Shown: piece after piece, positions 16,030 to 29,209 of the stretch
Layout: each line of letters opens with the position of its first letter
Numbering within the stretch: the first letter of the stretch is position 1
Source of the DNA: Aphrophora alni
Lineage: Eukaryota > Arthropoda > Insecta > Hemiptera > Aphrophoridae
DNA length: 64,000 bases
Reading direction: 5' to 3'
NCBI GenBank assembly: GCA_963513935.1
Contig: OY740774.1
Span: forward strand, 89,726,424-89,790,423
Program-made: the position numbers and the translations under genes
The notes under the pieces: generated by a model
The model's input: only the letters and a program-made list of their open reading frames with translations
Told to the model about the DNA's origin: nothing
Databases searched by the model: none

Positions 16030-18160
16030 AAGTATATATGTGTAGTGCCAAAATTACATCTCCCACAGAATATGTATTTTGTTTTTAACATAGGCAGACA
16101 AAACAGACTTCCTAAAACATCCTGTATACATGTGTAGTGCCAAATTATATCTACCACAGAATAATTTGTATTTTGTTTTTAACACAGGCAGACAAGACAG
16201 ACTTCCTAAAACATCCTGTATGCATGCATAGTGCCAAATTACATCTCCCACAGAATTTGTATTTTGTTTTTAACATAGGCAGACAAAACAGACTTCCTAA
16301 AACATCCTGTATACATGTGTAGTGCCAAATTATATCTACCACAGAATAATTTGTATTTTGTTTTTAACACAGGCAGACAAGACAGACTTCCTAAAACATC
16401 CTGTATGCATGCATAGTGCCAAATTACATCTCCCACAGAATTTGTATTTTGTTTTTAACACAGGCAGACAAAACAGACTTCCTAAAACATCCTGTATACA
16501 TGTGTAGTGCCAAATTATATCTACCACAGAATATGTATTTTGTTTTTAACACAGGCAGACAAGACAGAATTCCTAAAACATCCTGTATGCATGCATAGTG
16601 CCAAATTACATCTTCCACAGAATTTGTATTTTGTTTTTAACACAGGCAGACAAAACAGACTTCCTAAAACATCCTGCATACATGTGTAGTGCCAAATTAC
16701 ATCTCCCACAGAATTTGTATTTGATTTTAACACAGGCAGACAAGACAGACTTCCTAAAACATCCTGTATGCATGCATAGTGCCAAATTACATCTTCCACA
16801 GAATTTGTATTTTGTTTTTAACACAGGCAGACAAAACAGACTTCCTAAAACATCCTGTATGCATGCATAGTGCCAAATTATATCTACCACAGAATATGTA
16901 TTTTGTTTTTAACACAGGCAGACAAAACAGACTTCCTAAAACATCCTGTATACATGTGTAGTGCCAAATTACATCTCCCACAGAATTTGTATTTTGTTTT
17001 TAACACAGGCAGACAAAACAGACTTCCTAAAACATCCTATATGCATGCATAGTGCCAAAAGTACATCTCCCACAGAATATGTATTTTGTTTTTAGCACAG
17101 GCAGACAAAACAGACTTCCTTAAACATCCTGTATACATGTGTAGTGCCAAATTATATCTACCACAGAATAATTTGTATTTTGTTTTTAACACAGGCAGAC
17201 AAGACAGACTTCCTAAAACATCCCGTATGCATGCATAGTGCCAAATTACATCTCCCACAGAATTTGTATTTTGTTTTTAACACAGGCAGACGACAGACTT
17301 CCTAAAACATTATGTATGCATGCATAGTGCCAAATTACATCTACCACAGAATTTGTATTTTGTTTTTAACACAGGCAGACAAGACAGACTTCCTAAAACA
17401 TCCTGTATGCATGCATAGTGCCAAATTACATCTACCACAGAATTTGTATTTTGTTTTTAACACAGGCAGACGACAGACTTCCTAAAACATTATGTATGCA
17501 TGCATAGTGCCAAATTACATCTACCACAGAATTTGTATTTTGTTTTTAACACAGGCAGACAAGACAGACTTCCTAAAACATCCTGTATACATGTGTAGTG
17601 CCAAATTACATCTCCCACAGAATTTGTATTTTGTTTTTAACACAGGCAGACAAAACAGACTTCCTAAAACATCCTATATGCATGCATAGTGCCAAAAGTA
17701 CATCTCCCACAGAATATGTATTTTGTTTTTAACACAGGCAGACAAAACAGACTTCCTAAAACATCCTGTATACATGTGTAGTGCCAAATTATATCTACCA
17801 CAGAATAATTTGTATTTTGTTTTTAACACAGGCAGACAAGACAGACTTCCTTAAACATCCCGTATGCATGCATAGTGCCAAATTACATCTCCCACAGAAT
17901 TTGTATTTTGTTTTTAACACAGGCAGACGACAGACTTCCTAAAACATCATGTATGCATGCATAGTGCCAAATTACATCTACCACAGAATTTGTATTTTGT
18001 TTTTAACACAGACAGACGACAGACTTCCTAAAACATCCTGTATGCATACATAGTGCCAAATTACATCTACCACAGAATTTGTATTTTGTTTTTAACACAG
18101 GCAGACAAGACAGACTTCCTAAAACATCCTGTATGCATACATAGTGCCAAATTACACCTA
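16030..18160. repeat. Satellite array, ~91-bp monomer, about 24 copies with higher-order structure
   Basis: The anchor GTGCC recurs at 16045, 16136, 16231, 16322, 16416, 16507, 16598 and so on to about 18146, giving 90-94 bp spacings. Each unit holds CACAGAAT, TTTGTATTTTGTTTTTAACA, CAGGCAGAC and CTTCCTAAAACATCC. Junctions come in two forms, ATACATGTGTAGTGCC and ATGCATGCATAGTGCC, which often alternate and give ~185-bp dimers at the left end. A unit with the rare phrase CCAAAAGTACATC occurs at 17055 and again at 17692. The two lie 637 bp (seven monomers) apart and are followed by the same order of variants. Because the unit length is not a multiple of three, both strands show 60-94 codon frames spanning about two units. 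These are artefacts. Confidence 0.97.
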
Positions 18161-18584
18161 TGAGTAGGGTAGGTGGTCGTTTCATAGGTATAGATAATAT
18201 ATTTTTATAAATACGTTAAACACGTTAAACTATAAAAAGGAGATGGTGATGTTGGACACGTTTTAATTAAGACCTTGAGAGTAAGAGGAGGGGAACAATT
18301 TGGCACGATATCAATAACTGCAAACTGAATACAAGAGTTTGAGGTACAGTCCGTTTAAACATATTATCAATTCAAAAATAATATCAGTCGTTTTATATTT
18401 ACGCTTTGTAAAACTGTGTAGACGAAAATAAAATGGATTGTATCTTCATCTAAAACAGCTAGATGATATCTAAGACCTTCAGTCATGCAGAATATCGGTT
18501 TTACAATGTTATTGCACTAATTTAAAAATTCCTGACATCCCTCCCACCCCCCTCTATAGTGAACATTTATTTTTAAAAAATGAA
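18161..18584. other. Non-genic stretch after the satellite
   Basis: Nothing recognisable. The last monomer breaks off after TTACACC at about 18157. Confidence 0.4.
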
Positions 18585-18820
18585 TGAAAAGAACAAAAAA
18601 AACCCGTGCCATCACAAATATTCTAATATCGTCAGGGTCGGAGGAGAACAAAAGTCGGTCAAGTGAGACAAGATAGGAAAGATGAAAGAGAGAGATTTAA
18701 CCCAAACATAAATGAAGAAAGGTAAGAGGCTGTTAAGCTCCACAGGATTGCTGCGACCACATTCACTATAACTGTTTCCGTTAGGGTTCCTTAACGAAGA
18801 AGGCAGATATTTACGTCCAT
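18585..18820 (+). repeat. Dispersed repeat copy A (relative at 54940-55140)
   Basis: Shared phrases with the copy near 55.0 kb are GGTCAAG, GATAGGAAAGATGAAA, a TTAACCCAAACATAA-like or ACTTAAGAAC-like stretch, and GGTTCC near the end. Both copies run in the same direction. They are diverged and non-coding, and the family is unknown. Confidence 0.45.
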
Positions 18821-20589
18821 GATAAATTCGAAATGTATGAAGTAAGTAAATTCAACAGAGAAAGTATTTTTAAAAGAAAACTTTTTAATTGGAATCAACG
18901 CCTTGTCAATAGGTTTGGCTGACAATCAGTAGCTTCGCTGTCTCTAAGTTATATCTGTGAGCTTCTAACATCACGACTAGTAAACAATTTGTAATATGTT
19001 TTAATATTTATCTGCCTGTTTCATTGTCCAACATGTCTTTATAGTCCAAGATCTTGTTTAATATAAAGTAATTCCGTTAACTAGAGGTCACAACTTACTC
19101 TATTCCAAAATGGTGACCGATTAAATTTTCAAATTTTGTTTTATACTTTAAAATTTTATCTCTGAAAAAAATCAATTTTTAGGATCTACTCAAATTTTAG
19201 AGTGTTGCAACTTCTTGGTCTAATTTAAATAAAATTTCCTCTCATTTTTTCGTTGTAGTATATTTTGAAGTAAATTTGATTTTGTTGACTATTTGACAGG
19301 TTTCCATTTTGAATTAAAATAGTTTAATCAGTTATTTTCTATTAAACAAAATCTTTAAAATAAAATGTTACTCGATGGGGTTTTATATTGGAAAATGTTT
19401 AGTAACCACCAAAAACACCATTTTGATTTGAGAGTGAATTTACCTTATAATACCAAAAAATACTTCAATAAAAACAAAATTGTTTCTAACGCTTCGGTTT
19501 CCAACCTTTTCAAATATAAAGTAATTTAACCTCCCCATAACATTTTTACACTTTACATATAAATATCATACAATAATATTTAAAATTATTTGTTTCTACA
19601 AATAATAGATTTTATGTTTATGAACGAGTTTCCAACCATTACAGCAGTTTGTCTTTAGTTTTCGAGACAGCTGCAAGGATCAGTTTAGACCTGTTGTGCC
19701 TAAATTTAGATGTAGAATTCATTTACATGCATTTAATAATAAATAATAAACATAAATTTTATTAAACAACCAATATACATTTATTCTTACAAAATAATTT
19801 TACAAAAAATATACAATATTTATTTTTTTACTCATATTTCTTCAATATCAATTCTATATTCCGACTCAATTTCCAAAGCAACCCATAAGCTACAAAACAC
19901 CCCCTACATGCCTTAGCACCTGGCGATCTCACTTCCACGTCAATTCCCTTGAACAAACACTACATGTGACGATATTGGGTTCAACAATATCGATAACGTG
20001 AATGACTGAACGTTTTTACGGTCACTAGCCTATTACCCGTGATTTGTTACGGCATGTAAAATGTGGTTTGGATTTTTAATGAACAATTAGTACAATGTCG
20101 CATCCTTAATACTTGAGTGAGTTTCGTATATAATAATAATTATTATTACTATTATTATTTTTTGTAGAATGCGAATTCATTATGAAATAAAGTCTGTAGG
20201 TTGTATTGAATATTATAGATTTTCTGTAAATTATTTACTAAAACTTGACGTTAATAATGTAGGTCAGTATTATGGTGATTTCAAATATTTATTATAAATA
20301 CATAATTTATTTTCGTTTTTACTCCCTTAAATATTGTTTTTCCAATTGAATTGTGTTTAACAGTATTTATATGTGTTTTTATTTTATATGTAGTATAACT
20401 TTAACTTCTAACCAATAAATAGAGATTTTTATTTTAGGGATTAATGACTTTTTAACCCTCCTAGAGATAACATGAAAAATCCTAATAAACACCTAGTACT
20501 TATAGTAACCTTCGTGTTTTATTTCCACTTCATAGCTTATGTGGTTTCGCAGATATAGATCAAAGCTCATGGTAAATCTTACATAGTGA
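18821..20589. other. AT-rich non-genic stretch
   Basis: No gene is supported. It includes blocks around CAAAATGGTGACC (19107) and TTCCATTTTGAATT (19301) that resemble phrases seen near 33.4, 38.2 and 54.6 kb, possibly an old repeat family. Confidence 0.35.
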
Positions 20590-20900
20590 GACACTCCCAA
20601 TGATGACATTCAAATAAAATTCACTTATAACTTTGAAACTTCTGAAGAGATTCCTGTTTTTTTTATTACTTGTACACAAGAACTAATGAATCAATTATTC
20701 AAAATAAAATTATAAAACCAGACGAGAAATTGTTAAAGAACATTAAAGAAAGCAGTATCCGATAATTCCAATGACGGTATTCAAATAAAATCCACCTGTA
20801 ACTTTGAAACTTCTGAAGAATTCCTGTTTTCTTATTACTCGTGGAGAAGAAATACTGTATTAATTTAAACCAAATAAAAAAATAAACCTAACCGGACATT
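20590..20900. repeat. Two-copy direct repeat, ~171-bp period
   Basis: CCAATGATGACATTCAAATA at about 20597 is matched by CCAATGACGGTATTCAAATA at about 20768. Both are followed by AACTTTGAAACTTCTGAAGA and a TTCCTGTTTT block. It looks like an old tandem duplication. Confidence 0.75.
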
Positions 20901-22159
20901 TAACCTACATAGGATAGTAAACAGTATGTAAGCTTGAGTTGTAAGATTATAGACAAACAGAGAGATGGTAGCACACAGTCTGTTATATACAAACAAATGT
21001 ATAAGGTTCAAAGTAGCTGAAAGATTAATAATTTGAATCAAAACCTAAGTAATGAAAGTTCAGTCACACAGAAAGTTAATCATGTAGCAGTGAAGAGATG
21101 AAATTATTTAAACAGTTAATCTATAGAGAATCAACGAAAATCTAAAGTCGTAAACACTCAATTATATTTAAGTAAAAGTGATTATGATACGCCAGAATTA
21201 CATCGGTCGTAATGTTCTACTTGTTTTTAATTTTGTTCAAATTATGATGAAAATTAGTTTTCCTAAGGCACTGAATAATATTTTGTATATTTCAACAAGT
21301 CCAACTTTTTGGGGTACAATTTCATACATTAAAAAAAAAATTGTTACTTTCATTTTGTGATCGACTTCATTTTTAAAACACCGATTTTTTATTCTACTAC
21401 ATCATTTTCAAGTCGTTTTTAATTAATAATTCACTTTACTTTTTATGAAATCGTCTTGCACAAAAAAAGTTGGGTTTACAAACTACCCCCTCCCCATCTA
21501 ACGACAAACGTGTACTTAGTCTGAGCTCAACCTAGATAAAGTTAAGGCTTCATTCATTAATACCTGTAACTACAAATCGTAAAGTTAGGTTAAGGCGTTA
21601 GTGAAAATGATTGAGTAGCATTGAAACCACAATAGTAGAACTAAGAAAGTTTGTGCAATAAAACTACTTCTGAGACGATATTTTAAACGTAAGAGAATAA
21701 TTGGTTAAATTAAACTGTAAAATAAAGCGAGATTTGGTAGCATCTTTCAGTTAGACTGTGTTTCTAATTTACACAAAGTTAATGGGAAAACTTTAAATGA
21801 GTTTAGCTTTCCTCGATATTCCCGTCATTTAGGAAATGAAAACCTTTACAAATCTTGATATGAAGTCGTTGTAACATGTTTAAAACAACATATTATCACT
21901 GCCAAGTCTTGTTATATCTATATGGTTTTAGCCTACTAGCCAAGACCTTTAAAAAATAGTGGAATTCCAACTTGGTGTCGTGAATTTCATTGCGATATAT
22001 TTTATAAAATATTGTCTCATAAATTAAATGTTTGAACATGAGAGACCTATATACGAATAAAAGGTTTTTAAATTAAAGGAAGCTCTAAAATAGGATAAAA
22101 CAGAGAAACGTAAAGCGTTGATATAGGTGGGAATTTGTTCATAAACATCCAAACTACCT
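20901..22159. other. AT-rich non-genic stretch
   Basis: No supported feature. Confidence 0.4.
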
Positions 22160-22340
22160 TCAGTATAAACCACAGAAGTGCCCCCTCTCAATAACGAAGA
22201 TCGTTATCAGCTGACCATGGATTAATTTAATTGACGAGTCAATGAGAACGGTCACTGACAACGCGCGTCGTCCGTATATGTATGTTTTTAATCGTGTTTT
22301 TAAATGTGAATTAATATGTGTTGTTAAGTGTTTATATGTG

Positions 22341-22395
22341 TTTTTTTTATATTTGAAAATGACTGACAAATAGTCGAAACGCGTCATATAAGATA
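22341..22395 (+). ncRNA. Hammerhead-ribozyme-like motif, variant core
   Basis: The order of elements is that of a type I hammerhead. Stem I 5' strand is TTATAT (22347-22352), followed by a core-position heptamer TTGAAAA (22353-22359) and an extra T. Stem II is GACT/AGTC with a seven-base loop (22361-22375). GAAA follows at 22376-22379, then a tiny stem III/loop CGCG, then TC at 22384-22385. Stem I 3' strand ATATAA (22386-22391) pairs perfectly with the 5' strand and lies exactly where it should. Relative to CUGANGA, the core has U for C3 and A for G8, positions that pair in the known structure, so a U-A pair would replace C-G. Activity is doubtful. No Penelope-like reading frame lies nearby. 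It may mark a solo pseudo-LTR, with the GC-richer block at 22160-22290 as part of it. Confidence 0.4.
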
Positions 22396-23222
22396 GTGTA
22401 AACTACAATTAAGGATTGTTCGACGGTAACACCTCAAACAAGGTAATTAAATAATAATTAAACCACAGACTTTAATTTTTTCAATATTAATGGTATTTCT
22501 CTGTCAAGAAGAGGGAACAAATTATTTTAATCTGAATTAGTTTGAAAACAGTCAATAGCAGATACAGTATCTTGTCTGCGAATTATAATTTGGAATCTTC
22601 ACTGTATAACCAATGTTTGTAGATTGGGTAGTAACGTCTTGCTTTACATTACTGGGCATTATGTACACATAATTTATAGCCAAAGTTATTTACGAATATA
22701 CGTGACAAAATTATTAGTAGAACAAAATCGACACCTACTTGTTATAGGGAAAAATATGACTAATTGACGTATAATTCAACGTTTTTTTATAGATCCATTG
22801 TTTTAGCAACTAAAACCTCCCAAAAATCGCTAATAATCTAGTTTTTTTGAATGATCACGAACGAAATCTACCTGTAAAACGATGTTTGCTGCTATGGACA
22901 ATGATTTAGATTAGTTTATTTCCGCTAATTTGTTGCATAGGTATTTTAAACAAAATACAAAAAACAACTTTTTTAATGTTTATAATTTTTAAAATTGTAT
23001 TTGTAAAACTTTCATATTAACTAAAACGTAGATCATTTCATACACAAACTATGTTCTAAAGATAGACAGTGTAACCTCAGTAGTTTTTGCACAATAACAA
23101 TTGAACTATAGGAAGCCCTTTTTTTAAAACAAAATAACCATATTTGCTCAGCGGATGGTCCTATCATTCATAAAGGATCGTTGGAAAGTAGTACTATAGT
23201 GTATTGTAAGAGGACTCAATGT
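22396..23222. other. AT-rich non-genic stretch
   Basis: No supported feature. Confidence 0.4.
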
Positions 23223-23385
23223 AATGTAACTAATAATAAATAATAACAGTGGTACAGCGAACACTGTATACCTTCCTGTATTACTCTGTAGTGTTCGGAA
23301 AGAAATGAATCTTAGTAATGTAACTAATAATAAATAATAACAGTTAAACAGCAATCACTGTTTACACCTGTCTGTACTATTTACA
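23223..23385. repeat. Two-copy direct repeat, 94-bp period
   Basis: AATGTAACTAATAATAAATA occurs at 23223 and 23317. Each is followed by ATAACAG and then similar CACTGT-containing sequence. Short tandem duplication. Confidence 0.75.
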
Positions 23386-26300
23386 AGTAACCAAAATTCT
23401 TTGCGTTCGGGGAGGCTTACATTGTTATCTAATAGAGGTTGTCTGATATTAATTAGACCACATAGCCTCGAGTAACTCCTGGTATTTAGTTTAAACAAGA
23501 GAATTTATACAAACCGACATCTCTTCACCCGAGGCAGTCTTCTCAAAGAACACATTACACGTTACTTTAGCTCTTTTGATGTCTAATGCCTCTCTATTTA
23601 CTTAGGATAAATATTCATTGTGTCTCAATAATATATGCAGTTACAATGTATTGTTATTATTTATATGTTTTATTATATTTATCATAATGTTAAGCGGCAT
23701 TTTTGTTTAAATGGCATTTGTCTACACTCCGTTTAAACTCTAATGTAGACCCACTTAAAGAACATAGTTTAAAATAAACGCAAAAGTTGCACAAAACTGA
23801 CTTCATTTAAACAAACCTTGATTCAAAAATTAACTTAGGTTTGTAAAGCTACTCTACTTTTTCATTGTGATTAATATTGATGAAAATGTGTGATTTACAC
23901 AGTCAATGCATTCCGTATACTGCCAACTAAACTTGAAACAGAGTATAGTACTTCTCTGAAAGCCTTATTAAGGAATGCGCAGTAGGACTCAAATTATCCT
24001 GTAATCATCTCTAATCTTTCGGAAGTAATGGACATTGTTTTATACACACCTAAACTATCAACAGTAGAGAACGCAAATTTTTAATGTTTTATCCAATGAA
24101 AAATACATAAACAGTAGAGGAAACACTAATAAGCTGAAATACTTGAATATCTAGATACAAAATATGTATTTTTTTAGCACTTTTCTTTTGAAAATGTATA
24201 TATTAAAAAAAAAAATACTGTGGAAAAAATAAGTTTTAAATGCTTGCACGCAATTTTTTGAAATGTATAACATGAAGCGCCACATTGTTCTGTACATACT
24301 GTTTTACCCTTACATTTTAATAAAGTTTAGAAGTACTGATGAAGCTATACTTAATAAAATACACCCAGTAGTAATATTACAGGGTGTTTACAAACTTCAG
24401 TTGGTGTTCTTTAGGTGAATTGAAAAAAGAGTTTCCTATAACCATATATTATACTTATTTTCATGGCTAACCGCTTTTTTTACAAAAAAAAATATTTTTT
24501 TTTTTTACTCGGAAATCTATATTTTATCAATTTCTAAAGTTATGTTTATTTGTAAAAAAAATAAATATCAAATTGGCGGTAAAAGGTATACAATCATATT
24601 GACACATATGTTTATGCAAAACTGATTCTTTATTTGACACTCAAAAATCATCCCCTTGAAGTTTGGGAATTAATTATTAAAGCACACCCTATATGTAAGT
24701 TTTTTTTTTAAACAAAAAAGAACCAACCTAATATTTATTTATTGTCTTACTACATAATAATTAAAAACACTAAGTTTTATAAAAAATAATTATTAAAAAA
24801 AACTATAATTATTTCTAATTTATAAAATAGTTTGCAATACTGATTATTCTCTGTTATCTATGTATGGTTTTATTCATTAAATGTAAATGTTACATTTTGT
24901 TTCACTTACATTTTACATAAATACATTTATTTGTGGAATGTTCAAATATTCAAATTCGTACAGTTAACTTACTTTTCAACATTTGATAAAAATACCAACA
25001 AAACAAAATAATACTGATTTTTCAACGTAATAAAAAAGAAAATATTTTAAAAATAAATTTGTATTGAAAACTTGAGGATAACTTTCATTAAAAAACTAAA
25101 TCTACGTAATCCGTATTAGCTGTGACGATGTAAAATAAATTGGAAGGTACGTTAGTGTGAAATTATTGTTTTAAGCCTGAAATTGATTTTTAATTCAAAG
25201 CTTTTGTCAGCTGTGAATATTCCCGTGAGGTATAAACCTACACGCAGATCTTTATAATTGATTTTATAATCTGCATGTTTTGTCTCTGCACTATACAGAT
25301 AGAGGTTATACTTTAAAGCCCAGTTTCTTTATCATTATTCAACTTCAGCGTGGTATATGGTCCCAGTAAAACACTATTACAATACATTTTTGTTTAAATA
25401 ATTTTTAATATATTTTTGTTCTATAAAAATAAATCAGGGGATTTAATCAAAATCATATTATATGTAGTACACATATTTGTGGTAATATCTTGAGAATAAA
25501 CTTTACACACAACTTGGTTTTATTTTTATCAATTAAAATTTTCACTTTTAGTTTTTATATTTTGATTATCTAAAATATAGTAAAATTAGGAATTAAAAAG
25601 TGATGAATCTAATGTGAATATACAACTATAATCGGCCGCATTTGAGAAACGGGTTGATTACCTTATCTATGATATTCTATCTTGAAATATATAGATATAT
25701 TATTTTAAAATTAAAAGGAAAATAATTCGACAGTGGATGTGAAAAAGACTAAATCTCAAGTTGTGTTCTGAGATCTATATTAGTACACATTTCATGTTCC
25801 CGGTTCCAGGATGTAAGAGGACAATTCCTTGTACCATATATAAGTATTTGAATACTGTATAGACCTTTACATTGAATCCATTTCCAACATACGGAAAGTG
25901 TAAAGTACATTACTACCAGAATGTGTGTAACAGAATTACTCCAGAGCCTTGAGGGACAGCTTCCCACTGAAGTATTCCCTCAGGAGTTTCTTGTAAATAA
26001 GCTGACAATTTTACAACAAGTTGTAAGAATATATAAACCCAAGTAACAGGTTTTATCTGAGATAAGTAGAATATTTACATTTCTATAGAGTAGTGACTCA
26101 ATGAAAATTCCAAACTGGTAAAGAAGGTTTTACGATTTTTGAAATGAGTACAAAGACATTAAAGCGATTAATCACGATTTTTTTACATGTTTTTAAATTG
26201 TATTACTAAAAAAAGAAAAAAATAATCGATTTTTAGATTTTTTTTCTTCTTTTTTAACATTACTTGTACTTTTACATATTGCAATGGAAACATTTTTTTT

Positions 26301-27398
26301 TTTAAATTATGAAGTTATTAATAATTATTCATGACCCCAGTAATAATTTTAAATGCCAAATTTCATTAATAAAGACATAAAAATAATTACTTCTATTGGA
26401 GCTCCAATTTTGTTCTCTTATTTTATTATTTTTTTAAATAGAATAATAAGTCATATTTCTAACATGTCAAATCCATTTACAACATTTCTGTCTTAAATTG
26501 TTAATGGGATTTTTTTTTCAAATAAGACCTAAAAACACACAACACTACCAACAAAGAAAAGATTAGATGACACAGTTTGTTCTGTATGGAGAGAAATACA
26601 TACAGACATCCTAACATAAGGGCATCCTTCTAGTTTTTGTCATTTATTGGTTTTAATGAATTTCTGTTTCATATTATAAAATTCTAAAACTTTTTTTCCG
26701 ACCCCCTAAAAAATTAGAATTCTATCAAAGCTAATTAAACTAGCAAATTTCATCTCAAATAACTCCTTACAATTTCAAAATTACTGTCATACATATCGGA
26801 GGATCAATTCATCTTGCTGTAAATTAGCAATGCGCCCTTTATATGTACAAGATGGATTTATCGGTGGTTGAGGCAATTTAATCAAAGAATATGACCTTAT
26901 TTAATTCAACCTTTAATATGTGAGAATTGAGTTGGATTGGAACAGTCTGTTGTTGGGCCAAAATGCATATATGACTATTTAGTTCACAGGTAATGAAGGC
27001 TACACAAATATATCGTAATCAATCAATGCCGATTTAATTTTTGTGTCTGCAGATTTCTGATAATGTAATAAACATTCTGAGTTGAAAAGTTGGATTCTGA
27101 ATTTCAAAATTTACAACTGTAAGTACAACAAAATTGATTCTTCGGAGGGATTTGGTAGATTGGAGTAAAAAATAATCTATTTTAGGTACTTCGCCTGTAG
27201 CCGGTGCATCCCTATTGGAATTTTGGGTGATTATTTCCTCTGACATTTGACGAACAAAATCTGTTATCGTTATTTTGACTCAATATATAATAAACTAAGT
27301 GTGTCCTACAAACAAATGTATTCACACTTTTGGGCTTCTTAACTCACTCAAACTTTTATATCTTACAGCTGTAATTGTTTTCAAAAATGATATTAGTT

Positions 27399-27401
<3 letters not shown>
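23386..27401. other. AT-rich non-genic stretch
   Basis: No gene could be supported across 4 kb. Poly-A/T runs are common around 24.2-24.8 and 26.2-26.5 kb. A possible small element is bounded by ACAGGGTGT (24379) and ACACCCTAT (about 24683), but only some nine bases match. Confidence 0.35.

Positions 27402-27451
<50 letters not shown>
27402..27451. repeat. (AT)n microsatellite
   Basis: About 25 AT dinucleotides, uninterrupted. Confidence 0.96.
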
Positions 27452-27453
<2 letters not shown>

Positions 27454-28525
27454 TAAAATATCCTTAATATGAGATAACATTACACTTCTATAGTATAAAG
27501 ACATTTTAGGAGAGAGTTTCCAGCAAGTTCAACAACACAACTTGCCTTTAATTACATTTTTGAACATTTTCATTGGAACAGTTTTGTTTCGGAATTAACT
27601 AACACGATCAATGTAGATAATTGTTACTTCAGACTTTTTCCTTGAGACGATTACGTGAAGATGTCTGGAGTGATGCGGTTACATCGAAGTTAAATGATAT
27701 AATTAGTCACTCTATACCACCTACTATGAGACTACTCAGAGTTCACTATCACTGGACAATTTGTTTAATTAAAACACGTCAAAGATGAAGTTTACAACAC
27801 AAAATGTCCAACAATTAATGAGTTTAAAACAACGATTGTATATCCAAATAATAGACAAAACTGATATTGATGTTCGAAAGCCTTTCTGTCCATTTACAAT
27901 ATTTAAGATATTCTTCTCTAACTTGGAAATATCTTAAAAATAGTGTAGGCTATTTATAATAATTTAAAGTGTCTGTTTATATTCCGGGGGTATTTTCACC
28001 CTAAAGCAGTGGTAATTCAACGCCTTGGAATCTTTAGAATGATTAATATAGTTTACAGGTTACGTTCAGACATAGAAGTAATAACAATAGAGGTTCATTA
28101 GTGACAATGCATGGCTAATGATGTCTTAGCCTTGAGTGAAGGGTCTTGTAAAACATCATTGAGTACTGTAGAGATATTATTGATGTACCTCCATGACTTG
28201 TGGTTTACTAAACTTATTGAGGATAGATGAACTGTACATATTTTAAAACTGTTTTGTGAACAATATTATTTAATAAAAACAACTGTGCATTACCTTTTTA
28301 TGTGGAAGTACTGATTACTAGTAAAGTAACTAAGTAAATATTTTTGTTTTTATGTAAATCTTCACTTTCCGAACGATAAATTTCAAAAAAACATTTCAGG
28401 GAGATGGTGTTCAATACATTTTATTCTGGTTTTAGATTCAATATTTGATCAAATTTGTGAGAGTATATTTTTAGAAAATCTAATTTGTCTGGTCTTATAC
28501 GCAAAATCTTTTTAAATTTTGAGAC

Positions 28526-28735
28526 AATCAAAATATCCATAATAAAATAATTGAAAGAAATGGACACTAGTTTCGTTTCACATGGCGGGTTATAACCCTC
28601 GAATCGGAGGCCTGTAATCTTTAAAAATTTTAAACAATCAAAATATGTGCAAATAAAATATTCAAAAAAAGGCTACATTAGTTTTGCTTAATATTGCAGG
28701 GTCATAACCCTCTAATCAGATGGCTGTAGTCTTTC
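28526..28735. repeat. Two-copy direct repeat, ~108-bp period
   Basis: AATCAAAATAT at about 28527 and again near 28636 begins each copy. Both copies go on to TAATAAAATA-like sequence, TTAGTTTTGC or its variant, GGTTATAACCCTC or GGTCATAACCCTC, and GGCCTGTAATCTT or GGCTGTAGTCTT. A diverged tandem duplication, non-coding. The segment from 28740 to 28960 after it is GC-richer but unrecognised. Confidence 0.65.
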
Positions 28736-29209
28736 CCACCGCTATATCCAAGTCAAGCCTGATTGATCAATTTACTAGCTCTTTGAGTTTGTCCCCGCTA
28801 TGAAAGGATACGATTTAAACCCAAACCGAAAAAAACTTAGAACGAAAAATTGCTAGTCAGGTTACTCGCACCGACGCTCTTACCCTCGTTATTCAATAAG
28901 ACCATGTAATTAAATCGCTCTCGCTGATCTTACGCTCGCTTAATATTAGAGATTAAATTGTATGCAATGAACACTAATGACAATCAAGTTTAAGTATTCC
29001 ATAATGTGTGTATACATGTGCATTAATTTCTGTTTGGACTGTGGACATTAATATGGTGACTGAGTGTTCTAGTTAGAACAAAAATGAACATTTCGTATCG
29101 TCGGCATCAGCTCGTACCAAACAACCCTAAAACACTATGTGCACAAGATAACAAAACTTTTTTTCAATTCTAAGACATAAATTATAGTGTTCATGTATTT
29201 CAGTTACCA

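Noticed and set aside
16030..18160. Regularly spaced repeats that might suggest a CRISPR array
   Set aside because: The whole 91-bp unit is repeated with no unique spacers, and the window is eukaryotic.
16054..18185. Many 60-94 codon open frames on both strands inside the satellite, with similar translations
   Set aside because: They are two-monomer read-throughs of a 91-bp repeat on both strands. The frame shifts with each unit, and nothing resembles a protein family.
24379..24695. Possible MITE with ends ACAGGGTGT and ACACCCTAT
   Set aside because: Only about nine bases match and no target duplication is visible.
25749..25967. Minus-strand text resembling an RT motif (VPQGSGV in one frame)
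   Set aside because: Neighbouring RT motifs could not be found in any frame, so the short match is probably chance.
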